Below, one piece after another: positions 1 through 7,107 of a stretch of DNA of 7,367 bases; position 1 is the stretch's first letter, and each line of letters opens with the position of its first letter. The DNA comes from Burkholderiales bacterium. GTDB taxonomy: Bacteria > Pseudomonadota > Gammaproteobacteria > Burkholderiales > Ga0077523. Made by a program: the position numbers and the translations under genes. Below the pieces are notes generated by a model. The model was not told the DNA's origin and made no database searches. It saw nothing but the letters and a program-made list of their open reading frames with translations. Location of the stretch: positions 1-7,367 of the forward strand of contig JALORJ010000138.1 in assembly GCA_025459035.1 (NCBI GenBank), written 5' to 3'.

Positions 1-1
1 C

Positions 2-160
2 GGCCTGCAGCGGGCGATGAGCCTGCACTACAACGACGGCCAGCCGCTGTCGAAGCTCAAGATGCGCTCGATCGCCGAGCAGTGGGCGCCGTGGCGCACG
101 GTCGCGACTTGGGTGCTCTGGCGCAGCCTCGACCCGGACCCGCCCGCGGCGGCCGCCTGA
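2..160 (+). CDS. DNA-3-methyladenine glycosylase II-like (HhH-GPD) protein, C-terminal end only
   Basis: The frame beginning at base 2 is open from the window edge to a TGA at 158-160 and encodes the last 52 residues of a protein whose start lies outside the window. The segment containing IAEQWAPWRTVATWVLWRSL matches the final helix of HhH-GPD base-excision glycosylases of the AlkA type, where a W-x-PWR-x3-A-x-W-x-LWR pattern is characteristic. These enzymes remove alkylated bases such as 3-methyladenine by cutting the N-glycosidic bond. The catalytic aspartate and helix-hairpin-helix lie upstream and cannot be seen. The tail after that motif is a short Pro/Ala-rich run. The gene converges on lolD with only 22 bases between the two stop codons. 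The family call is fairly secure, but the exact subfamily cannot be settled from this fragment. Confidence 0.75.
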   Translation, partial: GLQRAMSLHYNDGQPLSKLKMRSIAEQWAPWRTVATWVLWRSLDPDPPAAAA

Positions 161-173
161 TCGCGCGACGCGT

Positions 174-197
174 CTGCGGTTCTCAGTCGGGCCGCAG
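174..197. terminator. weak inverted repeat between convergent genes, possible bidirectional terminator
   Basis: CTGCGG at 174-179 is the reverse complement of CCGCAG at 192-197, with a 12-base loop. It lies at the convergent ends of the glycosylase and lolD genes and covers the lolD stop codon. The stem is short and no T-tract follows on either strand, so this is only a candidate. Confidence 0.2.
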
Positions 198-932
198 CAC
201 GCCGTCGTCCAGATGCAGCACACGCTGCATGCGCGCGGCGATCTCCATGTCGTGCGTGACGATCACCAGCGCGGTGCCCAGGTCGCGGTTGAGCGCGAGC
301 ATCAGGTCGAGCACCCCCTGCGCATTGCGCCGGTCGAGGTTGCCGGTCGGCTCGTCCGCGAGCAGACAGCCCGGCTGCGTCACGAGCGCACGCGCGAGCG
401 CGGCCCGCTGGCGCTCGCCGCCGGACAGCTCGCCGGGCACATGCCCGAGGCGCTGTCCCAGCCCGACGCGCTCGAGCATCGCGCGGGCGGCGGCGTGCGC
501 TTCGCGCTCGGGCATGCGCCGGATGTACAGCGGCATCGCGACGTTCTCGAGCGCGGTGAACTCCGCCAGCAGGTGATGGAACTGGTAGACGAAGCCCAGG
601 TGCGCGTTGCGCAGGCGGCCGACATCGTGGGCCGACAGCGCCGCCAGGCGCTGTCCCATCAGGCGCACCTGTCCGCGCGTCGGGACGTCGAGTCCGCCGA
701 GCAGATGCAGCAGCGTGCTCTTGCCCGAGCCCGAACTGCCGACGATCGCGACGCTCTCGGCACGCCGCACCACCAGATCGACGCCACCGAGCACCTCGAC
801 GGGCGCCGTGCCCTCGGCGTACGTCTTGCCGAGCGCGCGTGCCGCGATGACGTGGGACGGGTCGCCTTGCGCACCCGCCTCGTCGTCGTCGTCGGGGCGC
901 TCGGTCACCGCGCGCGAGAACCAGCGTCGCAT
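183..932 (-). CDS. lolD: LolD, ATP-binding subunit of the lipoprotein-releasing ABC transporter
   Basis: This is the cytoplasmic ATPase that powers release of outer-membrane lipoproteins from the inner membrane to the chaperone LolA. The 249-residue product has a full set of ABC motifs: Walker A GSSGSGKST at about 65-73, Q-loop in VYQFHH near 115-120, signature LSGGERQR at 169-176, Walker B plus D-loop LLADEPTGNLD near 190-200, and H-loop THD near 226-228. The stretch FVYQFHHLLAEFTALENVAMP is typical of LolD and separates it from MacB- or FtsE-type ATPases. I chose the ATG at 932, which lies 7 bases after the lolC stop. An upstream ATG at 983 would overlap lolC by 44 bases. With the 932 start the protein has about 25 more N-terminal residues than E. 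coli LolD, including a DDDDE run, so a GTG at 908 is an alternative start. It is very probably co-transcribed with lolC and translationally linked to it. Confidence 0.95.
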   Translation of the reverse strand: MRRWFSRAVTERPDDDDEAGAQGDPSHVIAARALGKTYAEGTAPVEVLGGVDLVVRRAESVAIVGSSGSGKSTLLHLLGGLDVPTRGQVRLMGQRLAALSAHDVGRLRNAHLGFVYQFHHLLAEFTALENVAMPLYIRRMPEREAHAAARAMLERVGLGQRLGHVPGELSGGERQRAALARALVTQPGCLLADEPTGNLDRRNAQGVLDLMLALNRDLGTALVIVTHDMEIAARMQRVLHLDDGVLRPD

Positions 933-939
933 CGTCGCG

Positions 940-2184
940 TCACTCGTGGCGCAGTGCGGCCGCGGGGTCGATGCGCGCCGCACGCGAACTCGGGTACAGC
1001 GTCGCGACGAGGCTCAGCACCAGCGACACGCCCACGATCACCGTCACGTCGCCCCACTCGAGCTGCGACGGCAGATCGCTGATGTAGTAGACGTCCTTGG
1101 CGAGGAACTGGACGCCGAAGCTGCGCTCGATGAACGGCACCACGGTGGCCACGTTCAGCGCCAGCAGCACGCCGCCGATCGTGCCGATCGCGGTGCCGAC
1201 CGCGCCGATCAGCGCGCCCTGCACGATGAACACTCGCATCACCTCGGCCGGACTCGCACCCAGCGTGCGCAGGATCGCGATGTCGGCCTGCTTGTCGGTC
1301 ACGGCCATGACGAGCGTCGACACGATGTTGAAGGCCGCGACCGCGACGATCAGCGTGAGGATGATGAACATCACCCGCTTCTCGATCTGCACCGCGCGGA
1401 AGAAGTTCGCATGGCTGCGCGTCCAGTCGGACACGTACGCGTCGACGCGCAGGCCGTCCGACAGCTCGCGTGCCACGCGGGGCGCGTCGAACAGATCGCG
1501 CAGCTTCAGTCGCACCCCGGACACGCGGTCGCCGAAGCGGAACAGCCGCTGCGCGTCGTCGAGGTGGATCAGCGCGAGGCCCGAGTCGTACTCGTACATC
1601 CCGACCTCGAAGATGCCGACCACCGTGAAGGTGCGGATGCGCGGCAGCACGCCGGCGGCCGTCACCGTGCCCTGCGGCGCGATCAGCGTGACCCTGTCGC
1701 CGAGACGCACGCCCAGGCTGGCCGCGAGTTCGGAGCCCAGCACGATGCCGAACCGGCCCGGGGCCAGCGCGCTCAGCGTGCCCTTCTTCATGCTGCGGCC
1801 GATGTCGGCGACGCGATCCTCGTCGGCCGGAAGCACGCCGCGCACGATCGCGCCCTGCACCGACTGGCCGTAGGACACGAGCCCCTGGGCGTTGACGAAC
1901 GGCGCGGTCGCGACGACCTCGGGATGCGCCTGACCGATCCGCGCGATCGCGGGCCAGTCGGCCAGCGCCCCTTCGAAGCTGCCGATCTGCACGTGCGACG
2001 CGACCCCGAGGATGCGGGCGCGCAGTTCCTTCTGGAACCCGTTCATGACCGACAGCACGACGATCAGCGCGGCGACGCCGAGCGCGATGCCGGCCATCGA
2101 GGTCATCGAGATGAAGCTGATGAAGTGGTTGCGCCGCTTCGCGCGGGTGTAGCGCAGGCCGACGAAGTATTCGTAGGGGAGCAT
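940..2184 (-). CDS. lolC: LolC/LolE-family (possibly LolF) lipoprotein-releasing permease
   Basis: This inner-membrane permease works with LolD to extract mature lipoproteins and pass them to LolA. The 414-residue product opens with MLPYEYFVGLRYTRAKRRNHF and a first membrane segment at about 28-48 (AGIALGVAALIVVLSVMNGF). A large periplasmic MacB-like domain follows (about 49-270). A C-terminal FtsX domain then carries three membrane segments at about 272-292, 320-345 and 380-397. The chain ends in PSSRAARIDPAAALRHE, the usual end of this family. Length and architecture match LolC/LolE (about 400-415 residues). The frame is open for 75 more codons upstream, but those run through the intergenic repeat and look non-coding, so I take the ATG at 2184. 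No clear Shine-Dalgarno precedes it. Only one permease gene accompanies lolD here, so it may act as a LolF-type homodimer. That would need the rest of the genome to confirm. Confidence 0.93.
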   Translation of the reverse strand: MLPYEYFVGLRYTRAKRRNHFISFISMTSMAGIALGVAALIVVLSVMNGFQKELRARILGVASHVQIGSFEGALADWPAIARIGQAHPEVVATAPFVNAQGLVSYGQSVQGAIVRGVLPADEDRVADIGRSMKKGTLSALAPGRFGIVLGSELAASLGVRLGDRVTLIAPQGTVTAAGVLPRIRTFTVVGIFEVGMYEYDSGLALIHLDDAQRLFRFGDRVSGVRLKLRDLFDAPRVARELSDGLRVDAYVSDWTRSHANFFRAVQIEKRVMFIILTLIVAVAAFNIVSTLVMAVTDKQADIAILRTLGASPAEVMRVFIVQGALIGAVGTAIGTIGGVLLALNVATVVPFIERSFGVQFLAKDVYYISDLPSQLEWGDVTVIVGVSLVLSLVATLYPSSRAARIDPAAALRHE

Positions 2185-2462
2185 CGTCGGCGCTCGAGCG
2201 GCCGCGACATCGGGGGACCGGTCGAGTGTGCCAGACGCCCCCCGCGCCCTGCGCCGCCGATGGCGGCACGCACGCGCCGGAACATCCACCACCGCGCGCG
2301 GTCGACGCGGGCAGCGGCTTGCGGCCATGTTGACGCCGCCATGTCCGCGCCGCCTGTTTCGCGCCGCCATGTCCGCGCCGCCTGCCGCTCCCGCGGGCGC
2401 GCGGCACATCGGGGCAACCGCCGCTTGCCGACCCTTCGCCCCAACCTCGCATCGTCCGCCGC
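2185..2462. other. divergent intergenic region between lolC and the RpfE-type gene
   Basis: These 278 bases must hold the promoters of both the lolCD pair and the plus-strand series, but I see no convincing -35/-10 pair on either strand, as is common in such GC-rich DNA. It contains a tandem repeat (2321-2390) and a small perfect hairpin: GCCGCC at 2253-2258 pairs with GGCGGC at 2262-2267 across a 3-base loop. Reading frames cross the region on both strands only because stop codons are rare at this base composition. Confidence 0.6.
2321..2390. repeat. 14-bp tandem repeat with 28-bp higher-order period, intergenic
   Basis: Five consecutive 14-base units start at 2321, 2335, 2349, 2363 and 2377. 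Units 2 and 4 are identical (GCCGCCATGTCCGC), and unit 1 differs from them at three positions. Units 3 and 5 share the first six bases (GCCGCC) and then diverge. The array is therefore best seen as a 28-base repeat: bases 2334-2356 and 2362-2384 are an exact 23-base direct repeat. It lies about 137-206 bases upstream of lolC and about 73-142 upstream of the RpfE-type start. Its role is unknown. It could be a cluster of protein-binding sites, part of a 5' untranslated region, or a slippage-generated array with no function. Confidence 0.8.
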
Positions 2463-3467
2463 GTGTCGCTCACCCTGCTCGTTCCCGATCTGTTCTGGCC
2501 CGACCGCACCGTCGCGTCGCCCGCGGCCGGACTGCCGCTCACCCATCTGTCGCGCATCGCCGCGCGCGGGCGCGTGACGCCCGGCGACGCCGACAGCCTC
2601 GAGACCTGGTTCGCGCGCCGGCTCGGGCTCGAGCCGCACCGCGCGCCGTGGGCGCGCTGGATGGCCGCCGCGCACGCGCGCACGGCGGCGCCGGGCGCGC
2701 TGCTCGCGACCCCGGTCCATCTGCGCGCGCAGGGCGTGGAACTGTTCCTCGTCGCCGGTGCTGCGCTGGCCGTGCACGCCGACGAGGCTGCGGCGCTGCA
2801 AGCCTCGATCGCCGCGATGTACGCCACCGACGGCATCGACTTCGACGTGCTGACGCCGGATCGCTGGCTCGTGTCGGCGCCGACGCCCATCGCGCTGGAC
2901 ACCGTGCCGGTCGGCGTCGCCCACGGCCGCAGCATCGACGCACTGCGCCCGCGCGGCGACGACGCGCGCCGCTGGGCCGCGCGCGGTGCCGAGATCGAGA
3001 TGCTGCTGCACGACCATCCGGTCAACGCCGCGCGCGAAGCGCGCGGGGCGCCGGCGATCAACGCGTTGTGGTGGTGGGGCAGCGGCCCGGCGTCTGCCGA
3101 CGCCGGGGGGTTCACGCACGTGCATGCCGACGACGCCGCGATCAGCGGCTGGGCGCGCGCCTGCGGCCTCGCGACCGCGTCGGCCGCGGTCGCGCCGGCG
3201 CCGACCGGGCAAGCGCTCGTCGTGATCGACACGGCGCGCGCCGCCGCGATGCAGGGCGACATGACCGCGTGGCGGGCTGCGGTTGCGGCCATCGACGCGG
3301 GGCCGGTCGCCGACGCGGTCGCGGCGGTCGCGGCCGGGCAGCACGATGCGCTGCAACTGGTCGGCTTCGGGGCGCGCCGTTGCGTGACACTCGACTGGCG
3401 CGCGCGCGATCGCTGGAACCTGTGGCGCCGCCCACGCCCCTTCGACGCGACCCTGCTGCCGGCATGA
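2463..3467 (+). CDS. RpfE-type conserved protein (phosphoglycerate-mutase-like), function unknown
   Basis: The 334-residue product resembles a conserved proteobacterial family often labelled 'regulatory protein, RpfE type' or 'phosphoglycerate mutase-like'. Visible landmarks are an N-terminal LLVPDLFWP at about 5-13, a conserved LLHDHPVN at 181-188 followed by INALWWWGSG at 199-208, and a basic C-terminus NLWRRPRPF. The WWWGSG motif is the strongest reason for the assignment. No signal peptide or membrane segment is seen, so it is probably cytoplasmic. The GTG start at 2463 gives the expected N-terminus and has no evident Shine-Dalgarno. The gene leads the plus-strand series containing recJ, prfB and lysS. 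In Xanthomonas, rpfE lies beside recJ in the rpf region, which supports the family call. The biochemical function is not established, and I would not transfer a regulatory role to this organism. The family call rests on recognition of motifs and context, not on a search. Confidence 0.7.
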   Translation: MSLTLLVPDLFWPDRTVASPAAGLPLTHLSRIAARGRVTPGDADSLETWFARRLGLEPHRAPWARWMAAAHARTAAPGALLATPVHLRAQGVELFLVAGAALAVHADEAAALQASIAAMYATDGIDFDVLTPDRWLVSAPTPIALDTVPVGVAHGRSIDALRPRGDDARRWAARGAEIEMLLHDHPVNAAREARGAPAINALWWWGSGPASADAGGFTHVHADDAAISGWARACGLATASAAVAPAPTGQALVVIDTARAAAMQGDMTAWRAAVAAIDAGPVADAVAAVAAGQHDALQLVGFGARRCVTLDWRARDRWNLWRRPRPFDATLLPA

Positions 3468-3507
3468 TCGGCGTCGCCTTCCTGCCCCCACGTTGCGGAC
3501 CCCTGCC

Positions 3508-4206
<699 letters not shown>

Positions 4207-4238
4207 CGGCCGCGCACCGCGCCGCGTAGCGTCCCTGC

Positions 4239-5972
4239 GTGTCCGACTCCGTCGCCCCGCCGCGCTTTCGCCGCCGCCCGGTTCCCGCCGACGCCGTCGC
4301 CGCGCTGATCGCCGACGGCACACCGCCGCTGGTCGCGCGCCTGCTCGCGGCGCGCGGGGTCGCCGGGCCGGCACAGCACACGACGAAGCTCGCCGACCTC
4401 GCACCGCCCGACGCGATGCGCGGCATCGATGCGGCGGCGCACGCGCTGGCCGACGCCATCGCCGCGGGCCGGCGTCTTCTGATCGTGGGCGACTACGACG
4501 CCGACGGCGCGACCGCCGCCGCCGTCGGCGTGCTGGGGCTGCGCCGCATGGGCGCGACGGTCGACAGCCTGGTGCCGCGGCGCGCGGGCTTCGGCTACGG
4601 CCTCACGCCGGCGATCGTGCGCGTGGCCGCCGAGCGCCGCCCCGACCTGCTGATCACGGTCGACAACGGCATCGCCGCGTTCGACGGCATCGCCGAAGCG
4701 CGCCGCCTCGGCATGCCGGTGCTCGTGACCGATCACCACCTGCCCGGCACGAGCGTCCCCGACGCGCTGGCGATCGTGAACCCGAACCAGCCCGGCTGCG
4801 CCTTCCCGAGCAAGGCGATCGCCGGCGTCGGCGTGATGTTCTACGTGCTGCTCGCGCTGCGGGCCGAACTGCGTCGGCGCGGCGCCTTCGCGCGAGCACC
4901 CGAGCCGGACCTGCGCGACCTGCTCGATCTGGTCGCGATCGGCACCGTCGCCGACGTCGTGCCGCTGGACCGCAACAACCGCATCCTCGTCGCGCAGGGC
5001 CTTGCCCGGCTGCGACGCGGGCCGCTGCGACCCGGGCTGGCGGCACTCGCGACCGCGGCCAGGCGCACGCCGGCGCGGCTGGGCACGCAGGATCTCGGCT
5101 TCGTCTTCGGCCCGCGCATCAACGCCGCGGGGCGCATGGACGACATGGCCACCGGCATCGCCTGCCTCCTCGCCGACGACATCGGTGCCGCCAACGCCCT
5201 GGCGTCGCAGCTCGAGCAGTTCAACCGCGACCGCAAGTCGGTGGAGGGCGACATGCTGGCGACCGCGCTCGACGGCCTCGTGCACCGCGCGATTCCCGAT
5301 GGCGCGACGGTCGTGCTGCACGACGTGGCGTGGCATGCCGGCGTCGTCGGACTGGTCGCGTCACGCGTGAAGGACCGCATGCACCGCCCGACCGTGTGCT
5401 TCGCCCCCGACGACCCCGGCGCGCCGGCCGGGGCGTGGAAGGGCTCGGGGCGCTCGATCCCGACGCTGCACCTGCGCGATGCGCTCGACCTCGTCGACCG
5501 CCGCGCGCCGGGCCTGATCCGCACGTTCGGCGGCCACGCGATGGCGGCCGGCCTGACGGTCGCGGCCGAGCATCTCGACGCGTTCGCGATGCAGTTCGAG
5601 GCCGTCGTGCGCGAGCGGCTGCCGGCGCACGACCTCGAGCGCATCGTCGACACCGACGGTCCGCTCGACGACGCCGACTGGACCCTCGCGACCGCCGAAG
5701 CACTGGCCGACGAGGTGTGGGGCCAGGGCTTCGCGCCGCCGCTGTTCCACGACCGCTTCGACGTGGTGCAGGACCGGCCGCTCGGCCGCGACGGCGCCCA
5801 CCGCGGCCTCACGCTGCGCGCGTGCGACGGGCGCACGACGCACGAGGCGGTGCTGTTTCGCCGCGCCGACCCGCTGCCGCGGCGCATCGAGGCAGCGCTG
5901 CGTATCGACGTCGACGAGTGGAACGGCACGCGTCGCGTGAAGGCGCACGTCGAGCACTGGGTCGAGGCCTGA
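4239..5972 (+). CDS. recJ: RecJ, single-stranded-DNA-specific 5'-3' exonuclease
   Basis: RecJ degrades single-stranded DNA from the 5' end in RecF-pathway recombination, mismatch repair and base-excision repair. The 577-residue product equals the E. coli protein in length. The DHH domain shows GDYDADG at 84-90, the metal-binding VDNG at 141-144, the DHH triad in TDHHLPG at 164-170, and GTVADVVPL at 235-243. The region with NRDRKSVEGDML at 329-340 links to the DHHA1 domain, with WHAGVVGLVASRVKDR at 365-380, GSGRS at 402-406 and GGHAMAAG at 431-438. A C-terminal OB-like domain follows (about 460-577). All metal ligands I can recognise are intact. The start is the GTG at 4239, with no visible Shine-Dalgarno. 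The stop is followed by a 50-base gap to prfB. Confidence 0.97.
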   Translation: MSDSVAPPRFRRRPVPADAVAALIADGTPPLVARLLAARGVAGPAQHTTKLADLAPPDAMRGIDAAAHALADAIAAGRRLLIVGDYDADGATAAAVGVLGLRRMGATVDSLVPRRAGFGYGLTPAIVRVAAERRPDLLITVDNGIAAFDGIAEARRLGMPVLVTDHHLPGTSVPDALAIVNPNQPGCAFPSKAIAGVGVMFYVLLALRAELRRRGAFARAPEPDLRDLLDLVAIGTVADVVPLDRNNRILVAQGLARLRRGPLRPGLAALATAARRTPARLGTQDLGFVFGPRINAAGRMDDMATGIACLLADDIGAANALASQLEQFNRDRKSVEGDMLATALDGLVHRAIPDGATVVLHDVAWHAGVVGLVASRVKDRMHRPTVCFAPDDPGAPAGAWKGSGRSIPTLHLRDALDLVDRRAPGLIRTFGGHAMAAGLTVAAEHLDAFAMQFEAVVRERLPAHDLERIVDTDGPLDDADWTLATAEALADEVWGQGFAPPLFHDRFDVVQDRPLGRDGAHRGLTLRACDGRTTHEAVLFRRADPLPRRIEAALRIDVDEWNGTRRVKAHVEHWVEA

Positions 5973-5980
5973 AGCGGCGA

Positions 5981-5986
5981 TAGACT
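5981..5986 (+). promoter_or_regulatory. possible -10 element upstream of prfB
   Basis: TAGACT at 5981-5986 matches the sigma-70 -10 consensus at four of six positions and lies 36 bases before the prfB ATG, just after the recJ stop. No good -35 hexamer is found 16-18 bases upstream, because that stretch is still recJ coding sequence. If real, it would let prfB-lysS be expressed apart from recJ. This is a weak candidate. Confidence 0.2.
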
Positions 5987-6022
5987 CGCGGGCTTGTCCG
6001 ACGCTCTCGTCCCTGCACGCCC

Positions 6023-7102
6023 ATGGAAGCCGAACGCCTCAACGCGCTGATCGCCCGCCTCGACGATCTCGGGGTCCGCAGCCGTGAACTGCGGAGGTTT
6101 CTTTGACTACGACGCGAAGAAGGCACGCCTGATCGAGGTTGTCCGGCTGGGCGAGGACCCGGCCGTGTGGAACGACTCGGGCAAGGCGCAGGAGCTGGGT
6201 CGCGAGCGCAAGGCGCTCGAAGGCACCGTCGACGCGCTCGACGCGATCGAGCGTGGGCTGATCGACAACCGCGAGATGTTCGAGATGGCGCGCGACGAGG
6301 CCGACGACGCGACGCTCGAAGCGGTCGAGGACGATGTCGATGGCGTCGAGAAGCAGGTCGCGACGCTCGAGTTCCGCCGCATGTTCCATCACCCGATGGA
6401 CCCCAACAACTGCTTCCTCGACATCCAGGCCGGCCAGGGCGGCACCGAGGCGCAGGACTGGGTGCAGATGCTCGAGCGCATGTATCTCAAGTACGGCGAG
6501 CGGCGCGGCTACGGCGTCGAGCTGCTCGAGGAATCGCCCGGCGAAGTCGCGGGCCTGAAGAGCGCGTCGATCAAGTTCAGCGGCGAGTACGCCTACGGCA
6601 TGCTGCGCACCGAGACCGGCGTGCACCGGCTGGTGCGAAAGAGCCCGTTCGACTCGAACGCGCGCCGTCACACGTCGTTCGCGAGCGTCTTCGTGTACCC
6701 CGAGGTCGACGACTCGATCGAGGTCGAGATCAACCCGGCGGACCTGCGCATCGACACCTTCCGCGCCAGCGGCGCCGGCGGCCAGCACGTCAACAAGACC
6801 GACAGCGCGATCCGCATCACGCACCTGCCGACCAACATCGTCGTGCAGTGCCAGAACGACCGCTCGCAGCACCGCAACCGCGCCGAGGCGATGGCGATGC
6901 TGAAGGCCAAGCTCTACGAGAGAAGCGCGCCCTCGAGGACAGCAAGACCGACATCGGCTGGGGCCACCAGATCCGTTCGTACGTGCTGGACCAGTCGCGC
7001 ATCAAGGACCTGCGCACCAACGTCGAGATCGGCAACACCCAGGGGGTGCTCGACGGCGATCTCGACGAATTCATCACCGCCTCGCTGAAGCAGGGCGTCT
7101 GA
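6023..7102 (+). CDS. prfB: prfB, peptide chain release factor 2 (programmed +1 frameshift; second unexplained frame break near 6920)
   Basis: RF2 recognises UGA and UAA stop codons and triggers peptide release. The zero frame runs from the ATG at 6023 for 27 codons to an in-frame TGA (6104-6106). A +1 shift at CTT TGA C continues into DYDAKKARL. The main frame encodes the stop-codon-reading SPF motif at about 207-209 and the catalytic GGQ at about 252-254 (GAGGQHVNKTDSAIR). After KLYE (6909-6920) the frame is lost: it continues as an unrelated Arg/Ser-rich tail to a TGA at 7086-7088, giving about 354 residues. The true C-terminus (ALEDSKTDIGWGHQIRSYVLDQSRIKDLR to SLKQGV) lies in another frame and ends at 7102. 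RF2 proteins have 16 residues (48 bases) between LYE and KTD, whereas here there are 23 bases, so about 25 are missing. Restoring them would give about 367 residues, the normal size. lysS follows 5 bases after the stop. Confidence 0.95.
6075..6095 (+). other. 7-bp inverted repeat overlapping the prfB internal Shine-Dalgarno
   Basis: TCCGCAG at 6075-6081 and CTGCGGA at 6089-6095 are exact reverse complements with a 7-base loop. In the mRNA the 3' arm would pair the first three bases of the internal GGAGG. It could compete with the anti-Shine-Dalgarno interaction that drives frameshifting, or it may be chance in GC-rich coding DNA. Confidence 0.4.
6093..6107 (+). promoter_or_regulatory. prfB programmed +1 ribosomal frameshift site
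   Basis: GGAGG (6093-6097) is followed by a 3-base spacer (TTT), then CTT (6101-6103), the in-frame TGA (6104-6106) and C (6107). This is the same arrangement as the well-studied E. coli prfB site: an internal Shine-Dalgarno-like element three bases before CTT, a UGA in a poor context, and slippage of the Leu tRNA from CUU to UUU. It forms an autoregulatory loop: when RF2 is scarce the ribosome pauses at UGA and shifts to make more RF2. The local peptide reads LRRFL-DYD where many relatives have LRGYL-DYD, so the codons changed while the signal was kept. Confidence 0.95.
6918..6925 (+). other. non-programmed frame break (apparent ~25-base deletion) in prfB
   Basis: Codons up to GAG at 6918-6920 read KLYE in the main prfB frame, while the downstream conserved sequence (EKRALEDSKTD) reads in the frame containing codons 6920-6922 and 6923-6925. 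No slippery heptamer is present at the junction (ACGAGAGAAGC), so natural recoding is unlikely. The missing bases fall in the helix after the GGQ domain. Confidence 0.85.
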
Positions 7103-7107
7103 CCGCC

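Noticed and set aside
2321..2390. A CRISPR-like array
   Set aside because: The units are contiguous 14-mers without unique spacers, and there are no cas genes nearby.
2185..2409. An N-terminal extension of LolC by 75 residues to an upstream ATG at 2409
   Set aside because: The extra residues are Arg/Ala-rich, come from the tandem repeat, and have no counterpart in the LolC family, which begins at MLPYEYF.
607..2577. A 656-codon plus-strand open frame opposite lolD and lolC
   Set aside because: It is the antisense of two clearly recognisable transporter genes. Its product is a low-complexity His/Arg/Asp-rich chain with no domain, a typical shadow frame in GC-rich DNA.
6909..6930. A second natural recoding site (-1 or +2 shift) in prfB
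   Set aside because: The junction ACGAGAGAAGC has no slippery heptamer, repeated base run or nearby stop codon. Eight residues normally present in the family would also be missing after the shift, so a simple base loss explains it better.
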